DNA from: Chitinophaga pinensis
GTDB taxonomy: Bacteria; Pseudomonadota; Gammaproteobacteria; Burkholderiales; Burkholderiaceae_C
Reading direction: 5' to 3'
Assembly: GCA_943326015.2 (NCBI GenBank)
Contig: CALPRQ020000030.1
Span: forward strand, 1 to 45,755
DNA length: 45,755 bases
Every line of letters starts with the position of its first letter. Position 1 is the first letter of the stretch. The notes beneath the pieces were generated by a model that saw only the letters and a program-made list of their open reading frames with translations, ran no database searches and had not been told where the DNA came from. Positions 18,002 to 25,846 of this stretch are shown here, one piece after another. The position numbers were made by a program, and so were the translations under genes.

Positions 18002-18598
18002 TCAGTCCGAAGCGATCTCGCGCACGTCGAAGATGGGACCCGACATGCCACCCGCCGATTGGGTTTGCACATCGACCCGGCTCACGGACACCTTGCCACC
18101 GCTCAGATCGGCGAAGACGATGGTCGCCGCATTCGTCGTGCCCAGCGGCAACACAGCGGCCATCCCGATCTTGCTGGAAAACAGTCTTTCCTTGCCCGCC
18201 ATGACGGGCGAGTGGTTCCAGGTTTCGACGTTCACATCGTCCTTGCTCTCGCAGGAGATATGTGCGACATAGACCCTGCCCTTGAGCCGACCGACCTCGA
18301 AGTAGCAGCCGCTGTAGGGACCTGACGCAGCCCAGGACTGTGAGCCCGACAGGAAGCCATAGACGGACCTGCCCGCCAGGTAGGGAATCCACATGCCGTC
18401 GCCGTCTTCGGCCTTGATCAGCTGCAACAGGTTCTCACCGGTCGCTTTGGACACGAGTTGCCGGGACTCTGGCGAGCTTTGCCGTATGGCAATGGACGCC
18501 TCCTGGGGGTTGCCGCCAGCGCGGGCTGTGTACAAGGCCGGTTCACGCACCAGCATCACGCCGTTGTGCCTGTACTGGACGAGATCAGAGTATTTCAT
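18002..18598 (-). CDS. Putative T6SS effector with CNF1/CheD-type Cys-His deamidase signature
   Basis: 198-residue soluble protein with no signal peptide. Family not certain. It contains YSGCYFEVG (Cys98) followed by VYVAHIS (His113). A Ser-Gly-Cys nucleophile with His exactly 15 residues later is the arrangement in CNF1 (Cys866/His881) and resembles BLF1 (Cys94/His106) and CheD, which deamidate glutamine in target proteins (established for those families). Surrounding residues predict alternating beta strands, in keeping with that fold. It begins after a strong AAGGGAG site and ends 32 bases before vgrG, the usual place for VgrG-linked cargo. No separate immunity gene is evident, which would fit a eukaryotic target. 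Function is an inference from motif and position. Confidence 0.6.
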   Translation of the reverse strand: MKYSDLVQYRHNGVMLVREPALYTARAGGNPQEASIAIRQSSPESRQLVSKATGENLLQLIKAEDGDGMWIPYLAGRSVYGFLSGSQSWAASGPYSGCYFEVGRLKGRVYVAHISCESKDDVNVETWNHSPVMAGKERLFSSKIGMAAVLPLGTTNAATIVFADLSGGKVSVSRVDVQTQSAGGMSGPIFDVREIASD

Positions 18599-18646
18599 GC
18601 TGCTGGGCTCCCTTCCCTGGAATGAACGCCGGTTTTCATGGATGAA

Positions 18647-20026
18647 TCAGGCCCGCTGCCCGACGATCACCCAGCCGGGCACCGGCTTGCCGCCTTCGGT
18701 GCGAAGCGTGACGGAATCGATCGACAACAAGTCAAGATCCGCCTGCGCCAGACAGCGGCGCAGATAGCCCTCAGCGTGGGCATAGCGGCCATGCGGGTTG
18801 AGCACATGTCCTGCGGGCGCCGCCTTGCCGGCCACATCTTCGACGCTGAAGGCCAACAGCCCTCCCGGTCGCAGCGCTCCATGCGCGGCCTTGGCCACTG
18901 CATCGAGGGGGCCGAAATAGCACAGGGTATCGGCCGACAGGATCAGGCCCCAGCTCCCCTGCTGCTCCGGCTTGAGCAGGAAATCGGTCAGTTCGATCTT
19001 GTAGAGCCGGTCGTAGCAGCCCTTGGCCTCGGCCTTGTTGAGCATGCCGACCGACAGGTCCACGCCGGTCAGGCTGGCCGCCCAGGGATGGACAAGCGGA
19101 CCACATAGTCCGGTGCCACAACCCAGGTCGAGGATGTCGAACTGCCTGGCTGACTGCGGCAAGCAGCGCTGCAGCGCGGTGGCCACATGCTCGGGCGCCC
19201 GGTAGGACAGCCGGTTCTGGAGTTGTTCCTCGAAACTGCTGGCGAAACCGTCAAAGGTCTGCTCGACGTAGTCGTCGGACGCGCGCGTCGGCACATCATG
19301 CCCCGAACAGGCGGCCAGATGGTGAATTGCCGTCGGGTTGCCCGGATCGAGCTGCAGCCAGTCCCGGAAGACGGCTGCTGCCTCCTCCAGCCGCCCCAGC
19401 TGGTAATACGCCAGTCCCAGCAGCTTGTGCCCCTCGGGGTGGCCGGGCGTAAGCGTGATGGACTGGCAGTAGTAGCGCACGGCAGCCTCGGCGTCGCCGC
19501 GTGCAGCCGCCAACATCCCTAGGTTGTTGTAGGCACGAAAATGCTCCGGATCGAGCTTGATCGCGCGCTGGTATTCGGCCTCGGCCGCCTCCAGCTGTCC
19601 GCTCGCCCGAAACAGGGCCCCGAGATTGTTGTGGAAGTCGGCACGGCCTGGTGCCAGCTCCAGTGCCTTACGGTAGCTGGCCAGCGCCTCCTCGATCCGG
19701 CCTTCGGACATGTAGATATTGCCGAGGTTGCTGTGGAAATCCGGATAGCCGGGCTGCTGGCTGATGGCCGCGCGCAGGGACTCGACCGCCTCGTCCGGAT
19801 AACCACGCTGGAACCGCGCCAGACCAAGAAAATGCAGCACATCCGGATGGCCCGGAGCGATCGCCAGGATGCGACGATACAAGGTCTCGGCGCCTTCGAG
19901 CTGCTGGCTGCGGTGCAGGCGCTGGGCATAAAGAATCGCGTCCTGCAGACTGAGTCCGGCCCGAACCTCTTGCTCGGCCTTTTGCTCGGTCTCTGCCTGG
20001 GTCGGTAGCTTGGCTTCCTGCAGCAT
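18647..20026 (-). CDS. TPR-repeat SAM-dependent methyltransferase
   Basis: 459-residue soluble protein. Residues about 30-235 are six or so TPR units (such as PDFHSNLGNIYMSEGRIEEA and FHNNLGALFRASGQLEAAEA), a protein-binding superhelix. The C-terminal 200 residues are a class I methyltransferase with the SAM-binding loop DLGCGTG (300-306), GVDLSVGML as the acidic strand end, and a later LSADTLCYFG segment. It lies between the clpV remnant and the vgrG-linked effector on the same strand and is probably cotranscribed. Substrate unknown; TPR-methyltransferases of this layout are annotated in many Burkholderiales genomes. It may modify a T6SS or cargo protein, which is a guess from position. Confidence 0.85.
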   Translation of the reverse strand: MLQEAKLPTQAETEQKAEQEVRAGLSLQDAILYAQRLHRSQQLEGAETLYRRILAIAPGHPDVLHFLGLARFQRGYPDEAVESLRAAISQQPGYPDFHSNLGNIYMSEGRIEEALASYRKALELAPGRADFHNNLGALFRASGQLEAAEAEYQRAIKLDPEHFRAYNNLGMLAAARGDAEAAVRYYCQSITLTPGHPEGHKLLGLAYYQLGRLEEAAAVFRDWLQLDPGNPTAIHHLAACSGHDVPTRASDDYVEQTFDGFASSFEEQLQNRLSYRAPEHVATALQRCLPQSARQFDILDLGCGTGLCGPLVHPWAASLTGVDLSVGMLNKAEAKGCYDRLYKIELTDFLLKPEQQGSWGLILSADTLCYFGPLDAVAKAAHGALRPGGLLAFSVEDVAGKAAPAGHVLNPHGRYAHAEGYLRRCLAQADLDLLSIDSVTLRTEGGKPVPGWVIVGQRA

Positions 20027-20082
20027 GCTGGTCTCCGTGATGCAAAACTGGGTTGTGCTGGACCGAATGCCTGATCGGCGCT

Positions 20083-20232
20083 TCAGTCGAATTCGTAGCG
20101 GAAGTCGGACGCCTCGACGCCGACATGGACCTGGGTGACCGGCTGACCTTCCAGCAGGCGACGCAAGAACTCCTCGCTGATGCGCGGCAACAGGGTGTTG
20201 GTCAGGATCGCGTCGATCATGCGACAGCCGCT
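20083..20232 (-). pseudogene. Remnant of a second clpV 3' end
   Basis: Read on the minus strand this encodes GCRMIDAILTNTLLPRISEE, continues as FLRRLLEGQPVTQVHVGVEA, and ends SDFRYEFD before TGA. It aligns without gaps to the last 48 residues of the intact ClpV upstream (38 of 48 identical by hand count; about 81 % at DNA level over 156 bases). Similarity stops abruptly at about 20232, where the frame meets a TAA. There is no start codon or ribosome site. Divergence is too great for a fresh duplication, so it is best read as the leftover 3' end of a different clpV allele, marking one border of an exchanged or inserted segment. Confidence 0.85.
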
Positions 20233-20266
20233 CTGTTAGCGTTCATGGTTGTAGGTATGCGGGCGC

Positions 20267-20614
20267 TTACTCGGGTTTGAGGATGATCCCGGGGTAGTAG
20301 GTTTTCGAACCCTTGAACTTGGTGAGATCCTGGCCGCGGTTGTTCCTCGCGAACGAGCAATGCACCCAGCCAGAGATTGGGATGCCCGGCAGGAAATTCT
20401 CGAGGATCAGCTGGTCGTAATCTATCGTTTCCGAAATCCACATCGCCACCTCATAAACCGAGTGGCCGCTCACTGGGAAATCGACCGCTTCGCCCCTGAC
20501 GTGCTGCGACGCGAGGACTTGCGACGACACAGGCTGATTCGACAGGCCGGAAGACGTCGTCGTTAGCTGCCCGAAGGTGAAGTGCTTGGAGAGACGATCA
20601 CAGGGTTGAGCCAT
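20267..20614 (-). CDS. Shortened M15 (D-Ala-D-Ala carboxypeptidase-type) zinc peptidase, likely T6SS effector
   Basis: 115-residue protein of the peptidase M15_3 type, which cuts peptidoglycan peptide cross-bridges. The N-terminal FTFGQLTTTSSGLSNQP, the zinc signature SQHVRGEAVDF (His38-x6-Asp45), DQLILE and WVHCSF (His85) line up with the family. Compared with usual members of about 130-160 residues, the helix between NQP and the zinc motif is missing (about 25-30 residues including the VSSGYRS segment), yet all zinc ligands remain. A GAGGA ribosome site precedes the ATG. It has no signal peptide, as expected for a T6SS-injected lysin, and follows an exported protein of matching immunity type by 14 bases. 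It may be a compact functional form or an internally deleted one. Confidence 0.7.
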   Translation of the reverse strand: MAQPCDRLSKHFTFGQLTTTSSGLSNQPVSSQVLASQHVRGEAVDFPVSGHSVYEVAMWISETIDYDQLILENFLPGIPISGWVHCSFARNNRGQDLTKFKGSKTYYPGIILKPE

Positions 20615-20628
20615 GTTCGGATCCTCGG

Positions 20629-21015
20629 TCAGGGACGTTTTTCAAGGGGGCAACGGAAGTAGCTCAGCGTCTTGGCGTTGCGCAGTTGAAGGTTGGCGCG
20701 GTCACCCAGCGCCATGACAAAGCGCAAAGAGAACTTGTCCGGCGTCTTGGCCAACGGATGGTGCCTGCCCATTTCGACCATTACCCCATCTTCGCTGATG
20801 TGATATGTCACAGCCGGATACCGAAACAGTACCGGCGTGCCGTCAGCATCAAGGCGAATGACGGCCGAACCTGACGCGAAGGACAGTTCCGGTCGGGAAC
20901 AGCCGGCATCAGTGCGCGCCCAGTCGCCCACCAGTGGGTTCGGCGAATCTGCGCGAGCCTCGCCTGTGAGGCAGGCAGCCAGCACGCAGACGGCAAGGTG
21001 CGGGAAAGGCGTCAT
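20629..21015 (-). CDS. Small periplasmic protein, probable immunity protein for the M15 peptidase
   Basis: 128 residues with an N-terminal signal peptide (MTPFPHLAVCVLAACLTG, then EARA), a mature domain starting SPNPLVGDWARTDAGCSRP, and two mature cysteines (in AGCSRP and YFRCPL) that could pair. I recognise no named family; the size and GDW-type opening look like a small beta-barrel or lipocalin-like periplasmic fold. The ATG used lies 16 bases after the clpV stop; the frame could be extended upstream into clpV but this would bury the signal peptide. A periplasmic partner directly before a leaderless peptidoglycan peptidase is the classic immunity-effector order, so immunity is inferred from position and targeting. 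Confidence 0.6.
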   Translation of the reverse strand: MTPFPHLAVCVLAACLTGEARADSPNPLVGDWARTDAGCSRPELSFASGSAVIRLDADGTPVLFRYPAVTYHISEDGVMVEMGRHHPLAKTPDKFSLRFVMALGDRANLQLRNAKTLSYFRCPLEKRP

Positions 21016-21031
21016 GATTTGATCGTGCTTC

Positions 21032-23764
21032 TCAATCGAAACCGTACTGGAAATCGTTGGCTTCGACGGCCACATGCACCCGTGAGATCGGCTTGCCTTC
21101 GAGCAGGCGGCGCAGGAACTCCTCGCTGATGCGCGGCAGCAGGGTGTTGGTCAGGATCGCGTCGACCATGCGCCCGCCGCTCTCGAGTTCGGTGCAGCGG
21201 CTGGCGATCAGTCCCACCACCGCCTCGTCATAGCTGAACGGCACCTGGTGGTTCTGCTCGACGCGCCGCGCCACGCGGTCCAGTTGCAGCAGCGCGATCA
21301 CCCGGATCATGGCGTCGCTCAGCGGGTAGTAAGGAATGACCACCAGCCGGCCCAGCAGCGCGGGCGGGAAGACCTTGAGCAGCGGCTCGCGCAGCGCCTT
21401 GCCCAGGCCCTCGGCATCGGGCATCAGTTCGGGGTCGCGGCACATCTGCGTGATCAGCTCGGTGCCGACGTTGGTCGTCAGCAGGATCAGCGTGTGCTTG
21501 AAATCGATCACCCGCCCCTCGCCGTCCTCCATCCAGCCCTTGTCAAAGACCTGGAAGAAGATCTCGTGCACGTCCGGGTGGGCCTTCTCGATCTCGTCGA
21601 GCAAGACGACACTGTAGGGCCGGCGCCGCACCGCTTCGGTCAGCACGCCACCCTCGCCATAGCCGACATAGCCGGGCGGTGCGCCCTTGAGGGTCGAGAC
21701 GGTATGCGCCTCCTGGTACTCGCTCATGTTGATGGTGATGACGTTCTGCTCACCACCGTAGAGCGCCTCGGCCAGCGCGAGCGCAGTCTCGGTCTTGCCC
21801 ACGCCGGACGAGCCGGCCAGCATGAAGACGCCGATCGGCTTGGAGGGATTGTCGAGCCCGGCCCTTGAGGTCTGGATGCGGCGTGCAATCATGCGCATCG
21901 CGTGGTCCTGGCCGACGATGCGCTGCCCCAGGATGGCGGGCAGATTGAGCACGGTCTCGATCTCGTTCCTGGCCATGCGCCCGACCGGAATGCCGGTCCA
22001 GTCAGCGACGACGCAGGCCACGGACTGATAGTCAACCGTCGGCAGGATCAGCGGCTGCTCGCCCTGCAAAGCGGTCAACTCGGCCTGCAATTCCTTCAAG
22101 CGAAGCCGCATCGCTTCGGAATCAGGGACGGCATCGGGACGATGCTCGTCCCCAACGGCCGATGACGAGGCAGTGGGTGCCGGCTCGGATGAGGCGGCCT
22201 CTACCTCTTGGGCTGGTGCTGGTGCGGTCAGCTTGTCGCGCAACTCCAGCAGCTCGGCCACCAGAATGCGCTCCTTTTCCCAGCGCGCGTCGAGGGCCTG
22301 CAGCCGCTCGTGCTCGGCGACCAGGCTCGCGCTTGCCTTGACCTCACGGTCACCGACTTCGATCGCAATCGCTGTTTCACGCCCTATGATTTCGAGCTCG
22401 GTCTCAAGCGCGGCGATGCGCTTGCGGCAGTCGTCGACCTCGGCTGGCGTCGCGTGCAGGCTGACCGCCACGCGCGCGCAGGCCGTGTCCAGCAGACTGA
22501 CGGCCTTGTCGGGCAGCTGGCGCGCCGGGATGTAGCGGTGCGAGAGCCTGACCGCGGCTTCCAGTGCCTCGTCGAGAATCTGCACCTGATGATGCTGTTC
22601 CATCGTCGCGGCGATGCCGCGCATCATTGCGGTGGCCAGGGACTCGCTGGGCTCGCCGATCTGGATCGCCTGGAAGCGGCGCATCAGCGCCGGGTCCTTC
22701 TCGATGTGGCGCTTGTACTCGGCGAAGGTGGTCGCGCCTATGGTGCGCAGGGTGCCGCGCGCCAGCGCGGGCTTGAGCAGGTTGGCTGCGTCGCCGGTAC
22801 CAGCCGCCCCACCCGCACCAACCAGGGTATGCGTCTCGTCGACGAACAGGATGATGGGTTTGGGACTGGCCTGGACCTCGTCGATCACCGAGCGCAGGCG
22901 CTGCTCGAACTCGCCCTTCATGCTGGCGCCGGCCTGCAGCAGGCCCACGTCGAGCGCGCGCAGGCTGACCGCTTGCAGGCTGGGCGGCACGTCACCGCGC
23001 GCGATGCGCTGCGCGAAGCCCTCGACCACCGCGGTCTTGCCGACACCGGCCTCGCCGATCAGGATCGGATTGTTCTGGCGCCGACGCATCAGGATATCGA
23101 CAACCTGGCGGATCTCCTCGTCGCGACCGACCACCGGATCCATCTTGCCCTGACGCGCCTGCTCGGTCAGGTCGGTCGTGAAGCGCTTGAGCGCCTCCTG
23201 CTTGCCCAGCTGCGCGGGTGCAATCGCGCCGCTGACCTCACCCGGCAAGGCGCCGGCGAAAGATCCATCCGATGCGCCCAGCACCTCCTCGGGGGAGCCG
23301 CCGACGATGCGATCGAACTCCTCGGTCAGCGTGTCGGCGCGCACGCGCTCGAACTGGCGCGAGATGGCCAGCAGGGCGCTGCGCAGGCTGGGGGTCTTGA
23401 GCGCGCCGATGATCAGATAGCCGGTGCGGACCTGGGAGGAGTGGAACATCAGCGAACCATAGACCCAGCCGCGTTCGACGATGCGTTCGACCTGCTCGGA
23501 CAGGTCGGAAATCGAGGTCGAGCCGCGCGGCAAGCGGTCCAGCGCCGCCGTGATGTCGCCAGCCAGTTGAGCCGAATCGAGCTCGAAATGACGCACGATC
23601 CAGTGCAGATCCGAATCTGGAACCAGCAGGATCTGCTGCATCCAGTGCACCAGTTCGACATAAGGGTTGCCGCGCAGCTTGCAAAATACCGTCGCACCCT
23701 CGATGGCCTTGTAGCCCAGCGAATTGAGCTTGCCGAACAAGGCAACCCGACTGATTTCGCTCAT
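21032..23764 (-). CDS. clpV: T6SS sheath-recycling AAA+ ATPase ClpV (TssH)
   Basis: Hexameric unfoldase that disassembles contracted TssB/TssC sheaths. 910 residues: N-terminal sheath-binding domain (1-160), first AAA+ module with Walker A GEAGVGKT (237-244), a coiled middle region containing a low-complexity Ala/Pro/Ser insertion (APAQEVEAASSEPAPTASSS), then a second AAA+ module with GSSGVGKTETALALAE and VVLLDEIEKAHPDV, and a C-terminal D2-small domain. The ATG of MSEISRVALFGKLN has AAGGA nine bases upstream; another ATG three codons earlier has worse spacing. It ends 16 bases before the putative immunity gene, and its last 48 residues are matched by the remnant at 20083-20232. Confidence 0.95.
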   Translation of the reverse strand: MSEISRVALFGKLNSLGYKAIEGATVFCKLRGNPYVELVHWMQQILLVPDSDLHWIVRHFELDSAQLAGDITAALDRLPRGSTSISDLSEQVERIVERGWVYGSLMFHSSQVRTGYLIIGALKTPSLRSALLAISRQFERVRADTLTEEFDRIVGGSPEEVLGASDGSFAGALPGEVSGAIAPAQLGKQEALKRFTTDLTEQARQGKMDPVVGRDEEIRQVVDILMRRRQNNPILIGEAGVGKTAVVEGFAQRIARGDVPPSLQAVSLRALDVGLLQAGASMKGEFEQRLRSVIDEVQASPKPIILFVDETHTLVGAGGAAGTGDAANLLKPALARGTLRTIGATTFAEYKRHIEKDPALMRRFQAIQIGEPSESLATAMMRGIAATMEQHHQVQILDEALEAAVRLSHRYIPARQLPDKAVSLLDTACARVAVSLHATPAEVDDCRKRIAALETELEIIGRETAIAIEVGDREVKASASLVAEHERLQALDARWEKERILVAELLELRDKLTAPAPAQEVEAASSEPAPTASSSAVGDEHRPDAVPDSEAMRLRLKELQAELTALQGEQPLILPTVDYQSVACVVADWTGIPVGRMARNEIETVLNLPAILGQRIVGQDHAMRMIARRIQTSRAGLDNPSKPIGVFMLAGSSGVGKTETALALAEALYGGEQNVITINMSEYQEAHTVSTLKGAPPGYVGYGEGGVLTEAVRRRPYSVVLLDEIEKAHPDVHEIFFQVFDKGWMEDGEGRVIDFKHTLILLTTNVGTELITQMCRDPELMPDAEGLGKALREPLLKVFPPALLGRLVVIPYYPLSDAMIRVIALLQLDRVARRVEQNHQVPFSYDEAVVGLIASRCTELESGGRMVDAILTNTLLPRISEEFLRRLLEGKPISRVHVAVEANDFQYGFD

Positions 23765-23795
23765 GGTGATCATCCTTGCCGGAGATCCGGCAGTT

Positions 23796-24629
23796 TCATT
23801 CTGTGCTCAAGGCTTGCTGCCGATCCAGCGCTGGCGTCAAGACGATCTCGCGCAAATCCATCAATGGATGATCGCCCTGATCGGTCGACAGCAGCCGCTG
23901 GCCTGAGCCGACATAGACCCCGCTGGAACGCTCGGTCCATTCGGTGCGCCGGGCCAGCTGAATCGCCGCGTCGGGATGCCACTCGGAACCCGGATAGCGG
24001 GTCGGGATCAGGCCGATGCTGCCACCGCCGTTGGTGAATTCGAAACGGGCCGGCATCCAGACGGCATCGCGCAGGTCCACCGGCGCCTCGATCACGATCC
24101 TGGCCAGGCGGTCGAACGGCAACCAGTGGTAGCGCCCCTCGATGATGGCCTCGCACACCGGCCCCAGCCGCATGTCGGCGTCGGCGATCCAGCCGAAGAA
24201 CTGGCCGTCGACGCGGCCCGCCTGCGCAGGAGCCGCTTCGAAGGCCCGCGCGCGCAATGCCTCGGCGTCAGCGAGGCGGCCCTGCCCGCAGGCCAGCAGC
24301 GACTCGACCAGCAAGGCCAGCCATTCATCGGGCTGACCGAAAATCAGCGGCGAGCGCTTGCCCGCGAAAACCTCGGCACGCAGCAACTCGCAATGAATGG
24401 CAGCGCTGTACATCTGCACCATGGCCAGTGCGGAGGCCTGGAGTTCGCCGGCCAGCCTGAGCTGGACCAGTGCCCGGTTCCATTGCCCCATGACGGCAAG
24501 CAGCTGAAACAGGAAGATGCGCAGTTTGGCATCGGAGGGGCTGGAGCGGACCTGCTCCTGCAACAGCTTCAGCGCCTGATCGAGGTGTCCGTCGCGCAGT
24601 GCCTGTTCCGCATCGGTAGGGCTGTTCAA
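23796..24629 (-). CDS. tagJ: T6SS accessory protein TagJ (ImpE family)
   Basis: 277-residue ImpE/SciE-family protein. An N-terminal helical-hairpin half (EQALRDGHLDQALKLLQEQV, RSSPSDAKLRIFLFQLL) is followed by the diagnostic C-terminal domain (DGQFFGWIADADMRLGPVCE, YHWLPFDRLARIVIEAP, LIPTRYPGSE). In P. aeruginosa the TagJ homologue HsiE1 binds the TssB subunit and affects ClpV recruitment (established), which agrees with its place between hcp and clpV. The start codon is TTG with GAGG eight bases before it; no suitable ATG exists near the family N-terminus. The hcp stop lies 9 bases upstream. Confidence 0.92.
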   Translation of the reverse strand: MNSPTDAEQALRDGHLDQALKLLQEQVRSSPSDAKLRIFLFQLLAVMGQWNRALVQLRLAGELQASALAMVQMYSAAIHCELLRAEVFAGKRSPLIFGQPDEWLALLVESLLACGQGRLADAEALRARAFEAAPAQAGRVDGQFFGWIADADMRLGPVCEAIIEGRYHWLPFDRLARIVIEAPVDLRDAVWMPARFEFTNGGGSIGLIPTRYPGSEWHPDAAIQLARRTEWTERSSGVYVGSGQRLLSTDQGDHPLMDLREIVLTPALDRQQALSTE

Positions 24630-24638
24630 TTGATGGCC

Positions 24639-25130
24639 TCAGGTGTTCTGGTTGATCGTGGTTTCAAAAGTGTTGGTACCACGGCCGCCACCGGTCTTGA
24701 CCTGCGGCACATACTCGACCGTCACCTTCTGAAAACTCAAGCCGAGCTCCTCCGACAGGATCGAGCTGTCGGCTCCCTCGCCGCCCATGACACGCTGGTG
24801 CACCAGACGGGCGTTTTCCAGCGTGATGGTGAGATAGGCCAGCGCCTCGTCACCAGCCTTGCGCACGGTCAGCACCGCCTTGCGAATCACCTCGTTGTTG
24901 CGCAGGGCCGACATCAGCGCCGTGGTCGCGCTGTCGACCCGTTTGCTCACGCGCAACAGTTCCATGTTGGTGCGTCCGGTCGGCAGGCCGAAAGCATCGC
25001 CAGGGCTGTCCATGCCCCAGGACCAGGACATGACATCAATCTCGCCGATGTGAGACTTGTCCAGCGACTCACCACGCACCGAGCCCTGGCGACTGCCTTC
25101 GATGCGGAGAAACATATCGCGTTGGGCCAT
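24639..25130 (-). CDS. hcp: T6SS tube protein Hcp, second copy (TssD)
   Basis: Hexameric ring protein of 163 residues that stacks into the inner tube and can chaperone effectors inside its lumen. Family marks: MFLRIEG, DKSHIGEIDVMSWSWGM, KAVLTVRKAGDEALAYLTI and VTVEYVPQ. ATG with GAAGGGCG eight bases upstream. It differs clearly from the adjacent Hcp (loop PGDAFGLPTGRTNMELLR replaces the Gly-rich loop of the other), so the two are not a recent duplicate. It is separated from the first hcp by 129 bases holding no gene and no clear terminator. Confidence 0.93.
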   Translation of the reverse strand: MAQRDMFLRIEGSRQGSVRGESLDKSHIGEIDVMSWSWGMDSPGDAFGLPTGRTNMELLRVSKRVDSATTALMSALRNNEVIRKAVLTVRKAGDEALAYLTITLENARLVHQRVMGGEGADSSILSEELGLSFQKVTVEYVPQVKTGGGRGTNTFETTINQNT

Positions 25131-25259
25131 GACGGACGCCCTTCATGAAGACTGACAGCAAAGCCTCGGCCTGACGCCAAGACAAGCCCGGAGTGGGGAT
25201 CCGGCCTGGCTTCACCCCGGGGTCAAACGCCACGGTGGGGCTGCAACCAGGCCAGTCAT

Positions 25260-25748
25260 TCAACCAGCCGAGGTGTTTTCGGCAATGTTCCAGGCGGCAA
25301 CCCTGGCTCCGCCCTCCTTGCCACCCTTGGTACTTTGGGTCTGGTACTCGAACTTGAATTCGGCGAAGTTGAGCGTCAGGTTCTCGGTCAGCCTGTCCTC
25401 GCCCCCGCTGCCTCCGGTGGAGAGACTGCTGACGATGACCTCCTTCATCGTCAGCTTGATGTACTCGAGCGGGGAGTCACCCGCCTTGCGCACCACCAGC
25501 ACGGCTTCGCCGAAGTGCGTGCCCTTGCAACACCCGAGCATCAATGCGTTGGTCGAGGCATCGACGTACTTGGTCAGGCTGATGTCCGACACGTTGACCT
25601 TGCCCGATCCGCCGCCACCACCCATATGGGTCGTGCCGCTCTGCGACATGCCCCATGACCAGGACAACACATCGATTTCGCCCTTGTGCGACTTGTCCGT
25701 GGACTCTCCTTCCACGCCTTTGATTTTCAGGAACATGTCGACAGCCAT
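25260..25748 (-). CDS. hcp: T6SS tube protein Hcp, first copy (TssD)
   Basis: Second ring-forming tube subunit, 162 residues, read first in the operon. Marks: MFLKIKGVEG, DKSHKGEIDVLSWSWGM, EAVLVVRKAGDSPLEYIKL and FKFEYQTQSTKGG. It has a Gly-rich loop (HMGGGGGSGKVN) and a Cys-Cys pair in MLGCCKGTHFGE. The ATG is preceded by a strong AAGGGAG site; the frame runs 24 codons further upstream but without Hcp similarity. Position right after tssC is typical for the main structural Hcp. Different lumen and edge residues from the next copy suggest separate cargo preferences, an inference. Confidence 0.93.
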   Translation of the reverse strand: MAVDMFLKIKGVEGESTDKSHKGEIDVLSWSWGMSQSGTTHMGGGGGSGKVNVSDISLTKYVDASTNALMLGCCKGTHFGEAVLVVRKAGDSPLEYIKLTMKEVIVSSLSTGGSGGEDRLTENLTLNFAEFKFEYQTQSTKGGKEGGARVAAWNIAENTSAG

Positions 25749-25846
25749 ATCCGATCTCCCTTGTTGACGGTCCACTGCCTTGCTGGAAATGACGAAGGCG
25801 ACGTGGACCGTAATCGCCATCGTGCAATCAAGACAGGCTTCTAGAC

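Noticed and set aside
15885-18272. A 795-codon open frame on the plus strand
   Set aside because: It is exactly antisense to vgrG, its composition mirrors the opposite strand, and there is no ribosome site or recognisable domain. Such frames are common in GC-rich DNA.
17970-18392. 141-codon N-terminal extension of vgrG
   Set aside because: It overlaps the 198-residue gene in another frame, lacks VgrG similarity, and the internal ATG has a proper ribosome site.
20083-20232. Treating the clpV remnant as a small independent gene
   Set aside because: No start codon or ribosome site, a stop codon directly at the end of similarity, and gap-free alignment to the ClpV C-terminus.
22208-24037. A 609-codon plus-strand open frame
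   Set aside because: Antisense to clpV and tagJ, whose family motifs are unambiguous.
25131-25259. Terminator or attenuator between the two hcp genes
   Set aside because: Only a 5-bp CCGGA/TCCGG stem and no T-run; nothing firm enough to list.
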